A stretch of DNA of 64,000 bases from Mortierella alpina (lineage: Eukaryota > Mortierellomycota > Mortierellomycetes > Mortierellales > Mortierellaceae): contig JANATF010000001.1 in assembly GCA_029449245.1 (NCBI GenBank), positions 3,038,001 through 3,102,000 on the forward strand. The letters are read 5' to 3'. Below the pieces are notes generated by a model. It saw only the letters and a list, made by a program, of their open reading frames with translations. It was not told the DNA's origin and did no database searches. Within the stretch, counting starts at the first letter, position 1, and every line of letters begins with the position of its first letter. The position numbers and the translations under genes are program-made. Of the stretch, positions 36,447-48,890 are shown in pieces.

Positions 36447-37957
36447 AGAGCCCATTCTCTCTTTTTGTTCCCGTTCCCGCGCATCGTCCGGCCTTGTACA
36501 GTTTATACGTAGCTCCTGTAATACTAATACAGATGGTCAGATTGTGTAATAAGTTGGTGTATCTTGACACTTGCCAGCGTACTCTTGCACAGTAGACCCC
36601 TCCCAGTAAATCGTTCTAGACTACAAACACCTGTTTGATGGCGGGCACGCGGCCCTCCGTGGGCTGGGTTCATTTGCTGTAGCTCCGGCTTGCGCTCAAT
36701 CTCTCATTTTATTTGCTACGGCTGCTGCTCTTCCTAACTGGACGCGCGACGGGACTTCGCCTATGAGGTGTTTGTTGTGACAGAATAACGAAGTGTCTGT
36801 GCACGTATGCCTTATCTCTGCAGCCCATCCACCTGCCAATCCGCAGTGCTCATGCCCCAGACCACCTGGTGTCATGTTCAAACAAATACACAATCCACGG
36901 ATGCTCAGGAACACGACTGCAATATGATTCAAAAAAAGGAGGTCAGGAACACATTGGCGGGCAAAGGAGACAATGATCAACCAAGTCTCTCGTCATGAAA
37001 ACCAAAAAAAAAAATCACACATTTGGCCTTTGTGCATGTCATTATCGAGAGCGAGCTGAAAGTTGTCGATCGCCCAGGGACGCTCTCATACCCTTGTATG
37101 GTCTGCTTGGGTGAGCCATGATGCGCATGCCGGGCCTTACGAAGGCGTCCTGGCCATGCCCACGCCTTCCGGCCTTGCATTATTTCATCTCGAGCGCAAT
37201 ATTGCTCAGCAGGAGAACAGCGCAGGACAGACATCTGCCTGGCACGGCCAGCATGCGCTCTCGAGACGCTCCTCAGCAGGCTAATGCTGGAGCTGCTGAA
37301 GGATGTAGAAGGGTGCGCCCACGAGCAGTGAGATCTCTCAGACTCGCTCTCTTTTTATGTGTTTGTTTCCGTTCCACTCATTCTGCTCATTAGTTTATTT
37401 CCGTCGCTCCTTTTGTCTCTCTCTCACTTTCGCTCGTTACCTCTCCTCTCACTTCTCTGTCTTCTCTGTCTTCGCTCTCTTCTCTTTTCTCTCTCTCTGT
37501 CTCTCTCTCTCTCTCGCCCTCTCGTTGTCTCTTTTTAACTCTCTCATCTACTACTTCCTTCTTCCCTCTTCCTTCGTCCTTCGTCCTTCTTCCCTCTTCC
37601 CTCTTCCTTCTTCCCTCTTCCCGCTTCCCTCTTCCTTCTTTTTCCCTCTTCCCTTTGCCCTTCCCTGTCACCGTCGGGCGACTTTGGTCTCTCTACTGCC
37701 ACCAGACTTCCCTCTTCCTCAATCCCGCTCCTTCGCCCGCTTTTATCGCGACACTCCTGCTCGAGCTCTAGCTCTAATGTCCCAACCCTTGGTCCTCGTC
37801 AACACCCCTGCCCTGTAACAGTGTGCCTCGTATCTCGTCAACCTCTTGAAAATACAACAGCCCTGACAACTACCCTGACAACTACCCTGAACAACAAACC
37901 TGGCAGCAGAAGCGAACCTCCGTCTGCATACGGTACACCTCCCTCGCATCGTAGTCT
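36447..37957. other. Intergenic region with a long pyrimidine tract
   Basis: The left part is the 3' UTR of the 475-residue gene plus unremarkable DNA. From 37,380 to 37,700 the plus strand is almost pure C/T, with CTCTCT and CTTCCC runs (listed separately). It then leads through a short transcribed-looking stretch to the next start codon. Short ORFs here are composition artefacts. Confidence 0.5.
37399..37680 (+). repeat. Polypyrimidine tract upstream of the 38 kb gene
   Basis: Nearly uninterrupted C/T for about 280 bases, including (CT)n runs at 37,490-37,515 and a CCCTCTTCC-type repeat at 37,560-37,650. It could form triplex DNA and probably marks the core promoter region of the rightward gene. 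Confidence 0.7.
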
Positions 37958-40331
37958 ATGTCTGCCTCTCCCCCCAGCCCTGGAGTGGACACAAGCGTCC
38001 CCGTCATGCACGAGTAAGAGAAGAACCCCTGCCTGGAGGATTCCAAGCTATTCCAACCCTCTGTGCCTCTCGCTGCTCAACGTCATTTTCTTTTTTTAGG
38101 CGCTAAACAGTTTGCCTTGCCTGCTACATAGCATCCAAAGTGAACATGATACCGACACCGCTGGAAACAACCCTCCCGCACCTCTCGACACCCACCTCTC
38201 CAGCCCTCCCCCTTTTCTGCAGACCGCTACTTTGACTTCCTCCACGACCACCTCCTCTTCCTCCCCTGTGCCCCTATTGTCATTTGACTCCGCCATGCTT
38301 TCAGGGTGTCACAGCAAACAGTCGTCGTCTTCCACCTCCAGGCGCCCTTATCTTAACTGTGACGGATATTCCTCTCGGCCCAACTCCTTGGCTTCATCAT
38401 ATCGAACCCAACCATCTCGCAAGAACAGTTTCAGCAGCTGTGGCAGCCGCAATCGTCGGCGTTCGCAGTGTCTGTCGGGCCAGGAGAAACATTATGGCGA
38501 CAAGCCAAAGACGTTTCGGAAGGATTATGAAAAAGAGTCCAACGCAACGTTCGACAGGATATGCTTGATGTTAACGGACCTCATCACGGACGCATCAACG
38601 GCAGCGGGTGTAGAGCCATGCCTTTCCGGTGACAAGGACCTGTCCAGCACAGTGGACTGGGCAAGGATTGAAGGCGAGTTGACCGAATCAGACGAGAGCA
38701 CGGGTGAACAACATGGGGAGGCGGAGGACGTTGCCCCTGAAGACGGTGTCCTGGAAGAAGACCCTGAGCTGACCATCGCATTACAGAGTGAGGAAGAGGA
38801 GGAGCAGTGGCACTGGAGGAGGCGACTCAGGTCACGGATGGAGAAGCCATCCAAGCGGACAAGTTTATTCCTAGAGCTTCAGCACCTCCACATCGAGCAG
38901 GACATGGATCATACCACAGCAGTAGAGGACTTTGCTGAACAGGATGCAGAGTGTTCCGCTGATGACGAGTTTGCTCAAGTGGCCGAGGATGAGGACGAGC
39001 CAGGGTTCAGTGCCGCAGCGCGATCCTCACCCTGGGATGCGCAGGAACAGCATTCAGATGGCATCTCCTGTTCAGAGGATATGACGAGTGACTCGGACTC
39101 GGATGGCGATACAACCTTTCACTCGGGCGTATTTTCTACCGGTCCAAGGCGATGTTCCAGTTTCCCATCGAGACCAGTGGACATAGAGCGGCTGCAACAA
39201 GGTGAAGAGCTCCACCAGGTGATTCAACAGGTCGATTCGGAGCTGGACCGGGCAGCAGAGACCATTGATGGATTGACACGCGATTTGATGATGGTAGTCG
39301 CAAGCCAACAGTCATGGTTGCAGATGAAGCTAGAACGGGAGATTCAGTCCCAACACTCGATGCACAGCGGAGCCGTGGACGATGACCTGTTGGCGACTCT
39401 GGATCGGTATTATGACGACAAGCGCGACAACACCACTCAGCTAAACCTGGAATCGAGCGAGGTCCATGACGCAAACATCTTTAGCAGTTCTGCAGACGAC
39501 CTGTATATACCCTCCAGGTCCCTGCTCTCCTCTGAAGACCTCTCAAAATATCTTCAAGCCCTCAAGACCATCATGGACCTGAAACAAGACCTCGGATTTG
39601 GGAATCTGGACGACGACTACAGTCAGGAATACAGCGACGATGGATTGATGACGCAATTAGGCGGCTATACCGGTGGCGATGAGCCCATTCACAGCGACCT
39701 TGATGGAAGCGACCGCCGATTCTCGGGATCATCCTATACGCTAACGAATGGCTCGTTCAGGAACTCTGCCACGTCAACGCTCTCGCTTGCGACTCGATTC
39801 GATCCTTGCTCCACGACTCCACATAGCGAGGATCTGGACCCGCTGGCAAAGATGGGATTGTCTCTCAAACCAGACCTAATCACCTCTCGATCTATTTTCA
39901 AGTACCTACAACAGCAAGATGTCCTGAGCAGCATCGAGGTTCAACTGGTGGAACAAGACACACTAGCCAGCGATATGGAAGCGAACCACAGGGCGATGCA
40001 GCCTCAGCCATGGCCAGTACCACAGCATCTGCGGCAGCAGTCGGCAGCAGCACAGGAGCAAGACATGGACCTGATCTTGACCTTGCATCATGATCTGCTC
40101 TTGAAAACGGCACGTTTCGGCACAAAGTGGATTGCCATCAACGTGCATCTGCCCTTATTCATCTTTTGGTCCTTTGTCTTTGGCATTGGGACCCTTTTCA
40201 TGCAAACTTCCGTAGCCAAGCATGCTGGCAAGCGTCTTGCAAGACCCCTCGAGAGTATGGGCAATGTGCTAGAGCTAGAGAATCGGGACACCCCTGCGGA
40301 GCAATTGCTCAAAGATACCCCAGGTGCCTGA
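37958..40331 (+). CDS. Unknown acidic protein with C-terminal membrane anchor
   Basis: A model with two exons, 37958-38013 and 38111-40331, gives 758 residues. The first exon (MSASPPSPGVDTSVPVMH) joins in frame to an acceptor CAG at 38,108-38,110; the nearer TTTAG acceptor at 38,100 would hit a stop. An alternative is to start at the internal ATG at 38,295. The body is disordered and strongly acidic (ESDESTGEQHGEAEDV, SEEEEEQW). A coiled coil lies at about 375-430 (IERLQQGEELHQVIQQVDSE). There is a short conserved-looking block (DPLAKMGLSLKPDLITSRSI), and at about 692-714 one hydrophobic helix (HLPLFIFWSFVFGIGTLFM) is followed by a basic tail. That layout suggests a cytosol-facing protein held in the ER or Golgi membrane near its C-terminus. 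No family is recognised. AATAAA lies just after the stop, near 40,351. Confidence 0.72.
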
Positions 40332-40531
40332 TTGTTCCTTCCCTTGTAAAAATAAAAGATAAAAGAAACACCCTCTTTCATTCCTGACTGAAGACGAGTT
40401 TGCTGATGGTTTATGTCCATAGTGTTTATTAAAGTGGGTGAAGGGGAAGAAGTGCGAGAGGGACGGGGGTTTCTTTTTGGTATAGCGTTATTTGGTAGTG
40501 TACAGTTGTTTGTTATTTTGTTGTATGCAAA

Positions 40532-42472
40532 TCATTCGGCCTTGAGATGAACTCGGCTCGTGTTATGGGTATGGTACCAAGTCTCTGGGACCACGTCGAG
40601 CTGTCGGCCTATACTTCCGAAGCAAACGGAGGACGAGTATAGGATACAGGGCATCCATGATCCAACGCCGAAAAAGTCTGCCTTTGTAAAGCTGTGGGAT
40701 CCACAGAATAAGAGTGGAACGGGAAAGACCAAGGGTTAGAGATGACTTTTTCTCTCTGTGTATACTTTTTTTTTGTTTGATCCCCTTTTGCTGGCAAAAA
40801 GAACGGGTCCCGTATGACGAACAAAAAACAACATGATCAAGAGCACGATGATCACGCACAAGAAGCGCGAAAAGAGAGAAGGAAAAAGAAAAAAAGACAC
40901 ATGAAAGCCAGGAACACACTCGTTGGTTCGAACCCGTGTTGTGTGTTGCATTTGCATGAACAAAAGGGGGGCGAGAGGAAAGAAGAAGAGAGGAAGAAAA
41001 AAAAAAGGAGGCGGTGAGATGCTCATACACAAAGAAAAGAAAACAACTGTTTACCTATACCATCCATTCAGGACCAGGAAGTAGGCGACAGCCGTGCCCA
41101 TGGAAGCGACCATGAGCGAGATCACAAATCCATGGATGGTCCTGTCAAAGAGGAACCAAAGCCCGGCCGAGATCAGGGCCAGCGTGCAGGAGACTTGAAG
41201 ACTGCTTGTCCAGGGCAGCTTGGACGCTGCGTAATTAACACCAATGAACCCTCCCATGCATCTATTGAAGTTCCGATATAAAAAAAAAAAAAGGACAGAT
41301 GAGATACAAGGCGATAGAAAACAAAAGAGAATGGAGAGAAAGAGAGAGCGAGGCATAGCCCTTCTGCTCCCTCTCTATTTCGAGAACGAATGAAGAAAAA
41401 AAAAGTACCTCATAACGCTTGACCAGTCGCGGCTGCTGCGAGGGACGCGCTTGCCCCACCAGAGATAGTCGCCGAGCGGGTAAATGGTGCCGATCAGGAC
41501 CGCGGAGGCACCGCAGGTCGGGGGCAGCCATGAGGCAGTGTCCCACAACTGCGAGATGTTGGCCGGATACTCAACCAAGCGGTGTTGCGTCTGCAAATGG
41601 TCGATCACCAGCGAGAACACAAACCCGAGCACAAACAGAATGAGCGCCCGGATCGGGTAGTAGAGCGACAGGGCCACGTCAAAAACAAACAGGTATGGAC
41701 CCTCCGTCACCAACCCCAACCTGCTCGAGGACTGCTGCCGGGAATGCGCCCTGCTGCCGGTACTGCTGCTGCTGCTGTTACAACTGTCGCTGCTCGAGAT
41801 CGCCTTTTCTGTACACCGGTCCAAGGGCGCGCTGGTGGTGGTGGTAATGGTCGTGTGGGTGGGTGGAGTGAAGAAATGGGCTGTGGGGGAGGATCGCCTC
41901 TGCAGGAGAGATGGTTGTGAGACTGGTGTCGATGCTGATGCTGAACCTGACCCTGATCTCTGTGAGCGAGCGGTGGCCACATCACCCGAGCGAGTCTCAT
42001 CCCTCTCGCTCCCGCTGTCCGAGTGCGATGCCGACGAGGCCGATGAGTGGTAGTGGCTGCCGCTGCTGCCAAGAGGTTGATTCGACATGAACCGTTGGCG
42101 TTTGGAGTAGTAGTTCTTGGGGCGAAGGTTGGAGCGCTGGGGTGGTTGTTGCTGCTGCGTAGAGTCCAGACCAAGACTGGACGCTGACGGTGTTTGACAG
42201 CAGTACGGCCGGCAGGCGCGCGTGTGCTGCGGAGGTGTGCTTTTTTCGGAGCAAGACGAGTGTGATAAAGATGAAGAGGAGGAACTAGAGGATGAGGATG
42301 TGGAGGATGAGAACGAGAACGAGAACGGGAGGAAGGACCAGAGCTGCTGCCGTGCAGACGGAGAGGGCGCGAGAGCGGTCGAAGAGGGGGAAGAAGAAGA
42401 GGAAGAAGATAACGGCGTCGGTCGACTGGACGGTGACGAGACCATAGCTGCGAATGCTCTGCCTTCCGTCAT
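40532..42472 (-). CDS. INSIG: INSIG family sterol-regulatory ER protein
   Basis: Three exons (42472-41409, 41261-41055, 40691-40532) give 476 residues. The C-terminal 220 residues are an INSIG domain with six expected membrane segments: ALILFVLGFVFSLVIDHLQ, then SWLPPTCGASAVLIGTIYPL, the WSSVMRCMGGFIGVNYAASK block, LALISAGLWFLFDRT, AVAYFLVLNGWY and SWMPCILYSSSVCFGSIGRQ. These track animal INSIG-1/2 through the WASVMRC.AVFVGINHA and GNIGRQL positions. INSIGs hold SCAP-SREBP in the ER and/or control HMG-CoA reductase stability; fungal relatives are S. pombe Ins1 and yeast Nsg1/2. The first about 250 residues are a Ser/Gln/Thr-rich extension with a polySer run, absent from animal INSIGs, which could carry phosphorylation control as in S. 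pombe Ins1. The last exon was found by homology after a GTAAAC donor. The ATG at 42472 is the first in frame. Confidence 0.9.
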
Positions 42473-45400
42473 ATGAAAGTGTTCCAACTCTTGGTTGTTT
42501 GATAGATGCCTTGTTTATGTTTTTTTTGGGCGTCCAACAGCACCTTGCGGAAAATAAGGAGGCAGTGGGCTGGCACAACAACAAATCGAGCAATTGCGTG
42601 AATAAAAAAAAAAGAGAAAAGAGGCCCAAGCAGTGCTTAGATCGCCTGTTGTGGGTGGTGGGACGTAAGGCAATGGACACCTGGTTACAATCCTAACCCC
42701 TTTGTGTAGCGATTTGTTGTGTGGAGAGTGGGCTAGAAACGGGGGTGGCAGAACAGGACAGATTCTCAGTCGTTCGCGCCGATCTCAGTTGCACAGGGCA
42801 AAGGATTAAAAAAGTGTGCAAGTTGCTGTGTGGCGTTTTCTTGCTCCGTGGCAAGGGTACTGTTGTTGAAGGTGGGTGGAAGGTCAACTCTGCGAGGTTG
42901 CTTGATGGGGTGATCAAGGTGGTTGGATAGCTTCGCCCGAGACAGTGTAGCTGGCGGGAACTAAAACGAGGACTCGCGGAAAGACCAAGGGGAGGATGGA
43001 GAATGGAGGATAGAGGACAAAGGATGGAGGGTAAAGGAAGAAGAAGAGGAGTTGAGATGGGTATACAAAGAACGGACAAGGAGTGCGAGTGAGAAAAGAG
43101 AAGGGGCGAAGACTGGACGGAGAAACGGATGGTCTTGTAGTGCGCACGGCGGGACTCACGCCTGTTTAAAAAGGGCCTGTGATTTGCGATGGCGGACATG
43201 ACCTGACTTTTTTGTTTTCATTGTTGTTGTCGATATGCTTCTAAGGTTTGCGATGGGCGAGAAAAGAAAAAAAAAAAAAAAAAAAAAAAAGCGAGGCCAG
43301 GGACATTGTGCGTGCGTTTTTGTTCCTGAATTTGATGGTCCCACAGAAGGCGCGAAAAAAAATCTTTTTTCGGTGGTGGCCTGATCTTTTTATTTTTCTT
43401 AGGCCAGCCATCCCAGCGTTCTCGCTGCGGCTTTGCGGCTCACACCACCTCTTCACACACTCACGCACACATTAAGCCATGCTAAACCACCACCTATAAC
43501 CTATGTCCATGCATGGACAGCACACGGCACTCCTCGTTTTAGCAGCTCGGCCAGCCTCATCCGCTCATCTCTAAAGAATGCGCCATGGCTTGTCCTACCC
43601 TCTCTCGGTCTTGTGTGCAGAATTGGAGAGCATCGCTTCCCACTCTCAATCAACCCGATGACACGCCAGGGCCACTGCCATTGCTGCAGACAATTTGCCT
43701 TTCCCAGTTGGGAAGATGCAACGCTTTCTTCGCCCAACCTTACTGCGTTTAAGAACGCATACGGCCGCTTCAAAGGAAAAAAAAATTGAGCAGGACCCCT
43801 TCCATTCCAGGAGAGGGTCCCATGGGATATTAGAACGTCGGAACATAAAGTCGGGACCATAATCTCATAATCATCATACGACATTGCCACGTCTAGAGAA
43901 TGTCTGGAAAATGGTCTGATACATAATTATGAGACGCCTCTTGTCCCGGCAGACTACATGAAGCGTCTAGATTTCATAGCCATGTTCTCCCTCCAGACTA
44001 TGTCATTCTAGAGGTGCTTTCCTTGGGTGCTCTCATGGATATTCTACTCACGAGTACGCTTAAGCATTCTTGGAGCTGTGGATGCTGCGTCAAAGGTCCT
44101 TGCTCTGCTGGATGATGCAGTGCGAAAGAGTACAGCAATGCTGCTGCACTCGCCCACTGTGCTCAGATAGAGTTTGGAGGCTGGCGATTGGCCAAGAGCT
44201 ATCAGGCGACGTCTCTGCGAGCCTGGTCATTTACGGGACAAACTCCTAATTGCACAAATAGTTCCCACTTCCACATGGCCTTGTTGGCCCATGCATCGTT
44301 CATCAGGGACAAAAGGCACACACAAACAGCACCCTGCCATTTCATTTGCCATACTCATACGACAACAGGATAGGGAAAGACAAAGCCCATGCCTCAATTG
44401 CCCAAGCCCTCCCTTCTCTCTCTGTCAGCTCCGTATCTGGGTTGGTATTCAGTTGAAGACAGTGTGTCAACAACATCATAGCACAGCGAGAGAGGCTCGC
44501 TGCATACACTGTTTGGCACATACAGCAATACATCGTCATGAGACGCACGAAAAACGCACTTGTACCTATGGACAACAAGCTTACACATTCACGAGGCTCT
44601 CCACTTCTCCACATCTTTTTGCGTCTGGTATCGCTTGGTCTCGCAAGATCGCAATAATATTCACTTCTTTCAACCCTGGAATATGCAATTTTTTATTTTT
44701 TGAAGCCAGGGACAGCCTGCTCAGGCTACGGAATACAGTAGTAGCCCAGTTTCACTCCGAGAACAACTTGGTCGCAAAAAGGAAACGTATCCGAATGAAC
44801 TGCACGCGTAAACCAAGATCCGCATTCCTTCAACCCCGCCCTTTTCTTTATGTATACTATACTGTCGCTACTGTATTATGTAACTGTTACTGTAAAGTCT
44901 TGATGCGTAGCTTGCCATTGCCTTTGCCTCCGCTCCACCGCTGATTCTGACCCTCCAAGCGGGGGCTGTATCGTGTATGATCCTCCACAAAAATGAAAAC
45001 TCTGGAGTAATAGACTTGACTTGATTGCTCCACACGTACCTCGTTGCCACAAACTTGCACATGGATTAAAAGTCGAATTTTCGTGCCAAGATCAATACCA
45101 TAGCAGGATCTATTAAACTGTTTGAAAGCTTTGGAACATAGTCAAGGCCTTCCTCCCCCCTCACGTTCTCCAGAGTCGCATCCCCGTGGGGTAATTATGG
45201 CGTTCCTGTTTCTGTGGTGGAACTTCACTGTGCCAGAACTCGGACGACTACTGTAAACGGGCGACCAGGCACTGATACGATACCACTCCTCTGTGCTAAG
45301 GAAAAAAAAAACGGCTGCTGCAAGCGGGGTTCCATTATTATTAAAATAGATAGCCTGACCATGCAATGACATGTACACTGTGTATGATGAAAGATAACGA

Positions 45401-46288
45401 TGTGAGTATACCCACGGAGGTACGGCTCCTAGCTATTTTTCTCTTTTCGCATGCCGAAGGGCCCGATAACGCGCTGCACATGGTGCAAGCCCTACGATGG
45501 CTGGATTCCATTGGGGGAACAGGACAGCTTTGTGGGTTTTGAAAGTACCCCTGCCCCCGCCTTTATCGAACTGCGCTAGTGCACTCTTTGCCCATGGAGA
45601 CACGCTTTGCTTCCCTGGGGAACAGGGTGTCTTGATTTGGTACGTATGTACAGTAGAGGGCTTGGTACAGACAATACGGTGTACATAAGGGGGACGAGGG
45701 ACATTATTCGAGTTCAGACTCGCGCAAATGCGTTGATCGGGCATCCCGTGGCTGCCTTGAGTGGAGCGTCAAATACGTATCAGCTCGCTTCACAATTTCA
45801 AAAAGTCTTGGGTTGGTCTCGCCTGTGGGGGAAGAGAGCAGCCTGACCGACAAGAACAGCAAGGCGACCGGCCAGTGTGCCCTTTTGCTCTAGTCTTGTG
45901 TTCCAATTCTCGTCGACTATTTCTATTCTCCCCCGCTCTCGCTCTTTCCTCTCTTTTTCTTTTTTTTTCCCCTTGTCCTTCACCTCCTCCAAAGACCCTC
46001 CACAATCCTCTGTTCTTATCCGTTTCACACAACCTGTTACCAGCCTAACGAATATTCTGAACGCGGCTGACAAGTTCATTATTTTATTTTTTTTCATCCT
46101 CCTCCATATCCATCTCACTCCTCCCGCCATCCATTCCTCCCATACTTTTACAGATCGAAGCTCTTAGATAGTGTATCGACCCTCTCTCCCATCCTCCTTC
46201 TCGTTTAACCGCTGGCCCATCGTTAGCGTGACCCAGCCTCTCAGACCGACTCACCTCATCGCCCATCCAACACAACAAACCACACGCC
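42473..46288. other. Intergenic region between INSIG and the sugar transporter
   Basis: Purine-rich plus-strand DNA at 42,960-43,110 fits a pyrimidine-rich leader for the leftward INSIG gene. An A24 run lies at 43,267-43,290. From 45,900 to 46,200 the plus strand is pyrimidine-rich, fitting the transporter promoter and leader. A 256-codon ORF at 44,174-44,944 and others nearby have irregular composition and no recognisable domain. I see no RNA gene or mobile element. Confidence 0.5.
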
Positions 46289-48366
46289 ATGGATTCAAGA
46301 GAACTTGGGTTCCCCAAGTACATGGTCTACTGTGGCCTGATGGCCTCATTGACCTCGCTTTCTATCGGTTACGTGATCGGCTCTCCCAACGTGCCCGAGA
46401 CACACATCCGTGGCAAAGAGGACAACTGCACACCCTATCCTTTCACCGAAAACGGATTCCCCAATTGCTTTGAGTTTGCAGATCTCCTCTGGGTAAGTTT
46501 TTTCCGTCCTCTTTTTTTTTTTTTTTTTTGTTTTGAACCCTTCGTTGTTTTGTTTGTTTGGGCTGTATTTCTTTTTTGCCTGTGTCTTGTTGATTGGAGG
46601 CAATGTATAATACAAGACGACGTTGTCTGGGATCGTCATTGTGGAGTCGATGGGCAACAAAAAAGTGCCCGGATTATCTGTCGCTGTGATAAGGAGAATG
46701 ATGCCGCTACATTTTTTTTTTTGTTTTTGTTTTTTTGGTTTGTTTGTTACACAGACCGTTAATGCGCACCGATGACACAACAAAGATTGCACACTGGACA
46801 AACAGATAGGCGTCCGTGTCCGTGTTGCCAAAGTTTGTCGGATTGACGTTTTGCCATCTTGAGCGTACACTTTCTTTCTACCCCAAAATGAGGGGGGAAG
46901 GATTCTCTGTCCTCTCTCATTCCCCTCCAATTGAACCCCCGATACGTGCCGATTAATGTATGGCAACGATAACAGAATATCTCACCATTCTTTTTTTTTT
47001 TCATTCTGCCCTTTTTTTTCCACTCAAACAGGGTTTCGCTGTTGGTTCTTTTTGTCTGGGAGCCCTCGTTGGAGGACTCATGGGCGGCACTGTCCAAAAC
47101 ATGTACGGCCGTCGCCGCACCATGTTCATCAGCAACATCTTTTTCATCGTCGGTGCTGTTCTCCTCGGCTTGACCTACCACCAGGCCCAGTTCATTGTCG
47201 GTCGTATCGTCATCGGATACGCTTGCGGTCTCGGAGGTGTCGTCGCTCCCACTTACCTCGGTGAGATCTCGACCATCAAGGGCCGTGGAACCATGGGTAC
47301 GATGTACCAGCTCCTCATCGTCGTCGGTATCTTGATCTCCAACCTTCTCGGCCTCGGTCTCAGCGCCGCTCCCAAGTGGCGCATCCTCCTCGCCATCAAC
47401 GGTGTCCCAGCCTTGATCCAATTGTTCCTCCTCCCTTCCTTGGCCGAATCCCCACGTTACCTCGTCTCCAAGAACCGTCTCGAGGAAGCCCGTTCCTCGC
47501 TCCAACGTCTTCGTGGTCCTGATTCCAACATTGAGGCCGAGTTTTCAGACATTGTTCAATTGCTTTTGGGACACCAGTCATCCAACAATGCCACCGGTGC
47601 CGCCGGCGTCGCTGCCGTCAACACTCAGGACTCTGCGTTTGAGGAGGCCAACAACGGTATTCAGAAGACCGAGGTCGAGGTTCCTGTGAAGGCCACGGCG
47701 ACGGGTAGCCCTCACAGTTACAGCATCACGCGTTTGTTCTCGAGCGAGTGTAGGGGTCTGGCAGTGATTGGAATCTTGATCCATTTCTTCCAGCAGGCCT
47801 CCGGTATCAACGGCTTGATCTACTACTCGACCTCGTTCTTGAGCAACGTCTTTGGAGGTGGCAATGCCAAGTACATCACCGTCGGTGTCTCGATCTGCAA
47901 CCTGTTGTCGACATTGGCCTCTGTGTTCTTGATTGACAAGACCGGTCGTCGTACGTTGCTGTTGATCTCGTCCGGAGGTGTGGCTCTGTCATCCGTGCTG
48001 TTGGTGATTGGAGCGTACGCGGATGTGGGCGTGTTGGTGGTGGTCTCGGTTTTCTTGTACATTGCCTTCTTTGCCATCGGTCTGGGTCCCATCCCTTGGT
48101 TGCTGTTGTCGGAGCTCTTGCCCACGTATGCGTTGTCGCCGGCCTCATCGCTGGCCACGGCCGTGAACTGGGGAACCAACTTTGTCATTGGTTTGATCTT
48201 CCCGACCTTGAACAAGGGCCTCGGAAACGGAACGTTTATTCTGTTTGCGGCGATTACTGCCGTGGGCTTTGTCTACATTTGGTTCTTTGTGCCCGAGACT
48301 AAGGCCCGCCCTATTGAGGAGATCATGGCCGAGAAGGGTGTGGCTCCTCGCTCTGATTACCTGTAA
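46289..48366 (+). CDS. MFS sugar (hexose) transporter
   Basis: Two exons, 46289-46492 and 47032-48366, give 512 residues with 12 predicted membrane helices. The ATG in GCCATGG (46,289) has a good start context. Sugar-porter signatures present are YGRRRTMFISN in loop 2-3, RIVIGYACGLGGVVAPTYLG with EISTIKGRGTMGT (PETPR-like cluster), AESPRYLVSKNR after helix 6, QQASGINGLIYYSTSF in helix 7, DKTGRRTLLLIS in loop 8-9, GLGPIPWLLLSELLP in helix 10 and VPETKARPIEEI at the end. Unusually, the first external loop is long and Cys-containing (ETHIRGKEDNCTPYPFTENG), longer than in yeast Hxt proteins and closer to animal GLUTs. The central loop (about residues 245-295) is Ala/Asn-rich. The intron has several T9-T18 runs. 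It likely imports glucose or related hexoses across the plasma membrane; substrate cannot be read from sequence. Confidence 0.94.
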
Positions 48367-48890
48367 AATGACACAACCTTTTTTATTGTTCTACCATATT
48401 TTATATATCGCTTATGAAAAAGATAAGAAAAGAAAACAGATGGTGAGTGGGCGGAAAGGCGATGTGGGGGGGGGGGGGGGGGGAGTGAGTATCTCTCTCT
48501 CTTCCTCCCTTTCGCCAATCCTTTTCCTCGATCCCATTCCGTGGGCAATGATCTATATCTAATTAAAGTACTTATTACAGCCCTGTCTTACCATTCATCA
48601 TGTCGCGTCATGTCACACGAGATGCTTGTCAAATAGGAAAAAAAAAAAAAAAAAAAAAGAATCAGGCACCCCGTCGTCTTTCTTGTTTTCTTTTTTATAT
48701 ACAGAAAGATATAATACATGGTACATGTTGGGCTTGTGAGCGGAATGATGCAAAATGAGAGAGCAGGAAGAAGAGGAAGAAGAAGAAAAAAAAGGCACAC
48801 GAGCGAAGAGATACATACAAAAGGGAAGAGGAGGATAGGATAAAAATGGAGATTGATGTTATGAGAAAGAAAGGGAAAGATTAGCCATTT
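48367..48890. other. Convergent 3' region with homopolymer runs
   Basis: 524 bases between the transporter and SKN7 stops. It contains a G17 run at about 48,467-48,483, which could form a quadruplex, and an A21 run at 48,638-48,658. It holds the two 3' UTRs; no gene is seen. Confidence 0.6.

Noticed and set aside
40915-40960. GGTTCGAACCC, a perfect tRNA B-box core
   Set aside because: The flanking bases do not form a T-stem, and no A-box or acceptor pairing lies at tRNA distance.
44174-44944. 256-codon ORF between INSIG and the transporter
   Set aside because: Irregular composition with scattered Cys/His/Arg, no domain, no promoter-like pyrimidine tract and no splice-consistent neighbours.
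48467-48483. G17 run as a regulatory quadruplex
   Set aside because: It lies between two convergent 3' ends and is one of many homopolymer runs here; no evidence of function.
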